Shown in pieces: positions 61,401 through 64,000 of a stretch of 64,000 nt of DNA. Source of the DNA: Serilophus lunatus (Eukaryota; Chordata; Aves; Passeriformes; Eurylaimidae); contig VXBA01003442.1 in the NCBI GenBank assembly GCA_013399895.1, positions 321,098-385,097 of the forward strand. Reading direction: 5' to 3'. Under the pieces are notes generated by a model that did no database searches, was not told the origin of the DNA, and saw only the letters and a list, made by a program, of their open reading frames with translations. Position 1 is the first letter of the stretch; each line of letters starts with the position of its first letter. The position numbers and the translations under genes are program-made.

Positions 61401-63537
61401 TTGGAGGTAACTACCTCTGCTCTTGGCATGCTGCCCCTCACTGAGTGCAGGGAAACTGGGCTCAGTTAATGATATCCATAACTAAGGACTCAGAGGGCTG
61501 TGGCAAATGCAGCTGATGGCTTTCCTCAGGCTTTGCTTGCTCTGTTTTTCAAGTGCAGACCAGCTGCTGGAAGATCTCACATCAATTCTTGCTGTAAACC
61601 ACAGCTCTCAATCTGAGGTGCTACTTCAGCCTTTTCTGGAAACATCAGTTCCCCCAGACTAAAACCATGGACACTGTATGGGGGCATTTGATTCATTTTC
61701 CTTTTGTATTTTAAGCAATATCTGTTATCATTCAAATTATTCTCTGCTTCCCGCAATGCTCCCTAAGATAAGAGTGGCTCAAGAATGTGTGTTTGTGGTG
61801 ACTAAACCATCCTGACAATTGCAACGTCAGGAAATATATAGTTCTCCACTCTTTTTTCCCCTTCTCTTGTTTTTTTTTTTTTTTCTCTCTTGCCAGATAC
61901 TTGTCTATTTATAGAAATACACCTCACCATTTACTTCAGAGGCAGTGGCACAGAGAAGATATTTAGAGGAAGTCCTTTTGCTTGACAAAAATCCTTTATT
62001 ACCAGTGGAGACCAAAAAAAGAATCAATTACAATACTTCTCTTGAGAATGACTAATTGAATTGTGAAATACACTGACACTCCGAAGTCACTGTGGTGACC
62101 TAAATAGTGGCATTTGTAAAAGGCAAGAAATGTTGATAAGATGCTGATTTAAATTATTTGACATTAGAATAAAATTTCTGTTTGTGTTGATGCTCTAAGT
62201 TTGTCTTCCACCAAGTCTTATTAATCAAGGATCAGAGAATTAGCTCAGAAGAGAAAACTACTTGGTTCAACTATGAAATTAGCTCTGAATACTAAATGCA
62301 CCACATCCCATCCTACAGACAGAGATCATCTGTCAACTCCTTACTCAATCAAAGGTCCACTTAAATTAGTCATTTGGCTGACATTAGTGGTGCATCTATT
62401 ACATGCCCTGTATTATCCTCCTCCACTCTTACTAGCAGCTTCAAATCCTGAAGGTGATGGAAGAAAACCTAGACAGGGGTATTTGTGGATGGCTTCAACT
62501 TGATATGCTCTTGAGTTCTCATCCTGCTGCTTTTCAGCTATGTCATATGTTACTGTACATTGAATAGCTCCACTGCACATCCCTGGACACTGCAATTTCA
62601 TCACCTGCGATGCTAAATTCTTAGGAAGATCTTTGTCTCCTCTTTAGCTGGAGCCAAACTCCCTATGCCAAATGCCTCAGAATTAGCTCAGAAGATGTCA
62701 CAGGGCAAATACCAGGCACTTTGACACTTTTTTTGACACTTTGGGTGAATGGCCTCCATTTGGGCATTCACACTGAGTGAGATGTTCTCAGTTGCAGGTG
62801 TTACTGTGCTGTTTGACCTCAGTGGCAGAAAACAGTACAGCTCAAATTTAATTTACTGGTGTGGATGTTGTTTCTGTGTTGCAATAAATTAACTGTTCAG
62901 CATAAAATACTGGAACTCAGGAAGTTTGGCCAAAGAAACAGAAATTTTATATATACACTGCAAAAAATAATCAAATGAGTAAATATAACTCAGTTAATTC
63001 AAATTAGAAAAGCTGCATATGGATATAATGGAATTATTATGCTTTCTTAGTAACAAGTATGTAGTTCATTACTGAAGGAGACTTGTAGGTACTGGGGGGA
63101 TCCTCGTTTTATGCATTCCCCTGAGCTCCAGGAAGGAAGAAGGGGTGACCTTCCTGCCCCAGTGGAATCCACTCTACAGACACATCCAAATCAAAAAGTA
63201 GCTTTTATTTCCAGGGCTTTCTGAAAAACTTCTGAAGAGGAAAATGCTTTGGTCTTTGCAATGTCCTAGGGGCCTGATCCAAGCACTTTGTGAGCAAAGA
63301 GAATTGCTGAGTTTGACTACAGAAGGTGAAATCTCAGTGCCATTGAAATAAATGCTGCTGTCCCCTTGATACACTGAAGATTTAAGTTCATAATATTGAA
63401 GACTTCTAACTCCATTTCTTTCAGCTTTAACACTCTGAAGTAACAATAGTTCAGCAACATGCTTCAGTGTAGTCAATTCTTCTTTTACCTACAAAGGAAA
63501 TAAAAGAACATTCTACAGGTATACTTAGTTGACATAC
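58426..63537. other. Gene-free non-coding sequence
   Basis: No supported gene. A perfect 9-bp hairpin lies at 58461-58483 and poly-T or T/C runs at about 61018-61029 and 61870-61886. Several short open frames have no family resemblance. Confidence 0.5.
58461..58483. repeat. Short perfect hairpin
   Basis: TAAGGTGAG and CTCACCTTA flank a 5-base loop: a 9-bp perfect stem. No gene context explains it, and it is too short for a miRNA precursor. Confidence 0.6.
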
Positions 63538-64000
63538 TGTAGTGGTTTAACCCGGGCTGAGTGCCAGGGGCCCACTACAGCCACTCTCTCACTCCCCCTT
63601 GCCCAGCTATAGAGGAGAGAGAGAATATAACGAGAGGTTTCGTTATTCATGATAAGGACTATAACAGATTCTTTCTTAATCACCATCACAGGCAAAACAA
63701 GACTCCATGTGGGAATAATAGTCAGGTTTATTACTAACAAGATCAGAGCTAAGAGTGAGAGACAATAAGAGACACCTTTTACCCCCCACCCCCTCCTTCT
63801 TACATCCAACCTGCTCTCCCGCAGCGGTCAAGGGAAAAGGCGAGGGGTGGGGGGAGGTGTTGCTGTGGTCAGCTGCTGTTCTCAGCCGCTGCTTGGGGAG
63901 AAGAGTCCTTCCAACCACATTCCATGGGGTCCCATCCCTCACAGGATACAGTTCCTCTCACAAACTGCTCCGGCGAGAGTCCATCCCATGGGCAGCAGCC
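63538..64000 (-). mobile_element. Avian endogenous retrovirus LTR, truncated by the window edge
   Basis: Starts TGTAGTGGTTTAACCC and continues with CACTCTCTCACTCCCCCTTG, GGCAAAACAAGACTCCATGT and a C/G-rich block. This is an organisation I recognise from bird ERV LTRs. The complement of AATAAA is at 63727-63732, so the element is probably on the minus strand with its 3' end (…CACTACA) at 63538. The other end and any internal region lie beyond 64000, so class and completeness cannot be judged. Open frames inside are not retroviral genes. Confidence 0.65.

Noticed and set aside
1..64000. CRISPR arrays, operons, bacterial insertion sequences or prophage
   Set aside because: The window is vertebrate nuclear DNA; no regularly spaced direct repeats or prokaryotic gene organisation are seen.

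Overview
The window is vertebrate and almost certainly avian. It is AT-rich and intron-rich, and its repeats are dominated by CR1-type LINE fragments with typical bird CR1 3' ends. An LTR of a type seen in bird endogenous retroviruses begins at the right edge. I cannot name the order or species. There is one protein-coding gene, no convincing RNA gene and no bacterial-style feature.

The gene is CYRIA (FAM49A), the CYFIP-related Rac1 interactor A, on the + strand. Its coding exons run from 11589 to 28722, and every coding intron is GT-AG. Joined, they encode a 323-residue protein, with an intact central Arg-Arg pair at the position of the Rac1-binding arginines known in CYRI-B. The most interesting feature is that the N-terminus is encoded twice, by two tandem exons 183 bp apart (11589-11658 and 11849-11921). 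Each has its own ATG, its own acceptor and a phase-1 donor compatible with the same next exon. The first gives a CYRIA-type N-terminus. The second gives a CYRIB-type N-terminus, with a cysteine at position 10 near the predicted N-myristoylation site. Including both causes a frameshift and early stop, so they look mutually exclusive.

Layout: 1-11.5 kb is upstream DNA or 5' intron. It holds a short CpG-rich patch built partly from a CR1 copy, with a CTCF-like core and a TATA-like motif (about 1.19-1.53 kb), two adjacent CR1 copies (6.07-7.37 kb) and a possible non-coding exon ending at 9778. 11.58-28.72 kb is the CYRIA coding part. 28.72 to about 30.83 kb is the likely 3' UTR. 31-64 kb is gene-free DNA with CR1 copies at 31.2, 31.7-32.7, 36.4, 43.0, 47.5, 48.6, 49.6-50.4 and 56.4-58.4 kb. 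Within these are a hAT transposon fragment nested in a CR1 (47.6 kb, ending near a single N) and a 146-bp near-perfect inverted CR1 duplication (49650-50135). From known vertebrate synteny, the DNA 3' of CYRIA probably lies toward MYCN, but no MYCN sequence is in the window.

All other open frames were judged to be chance or repeat-derived.
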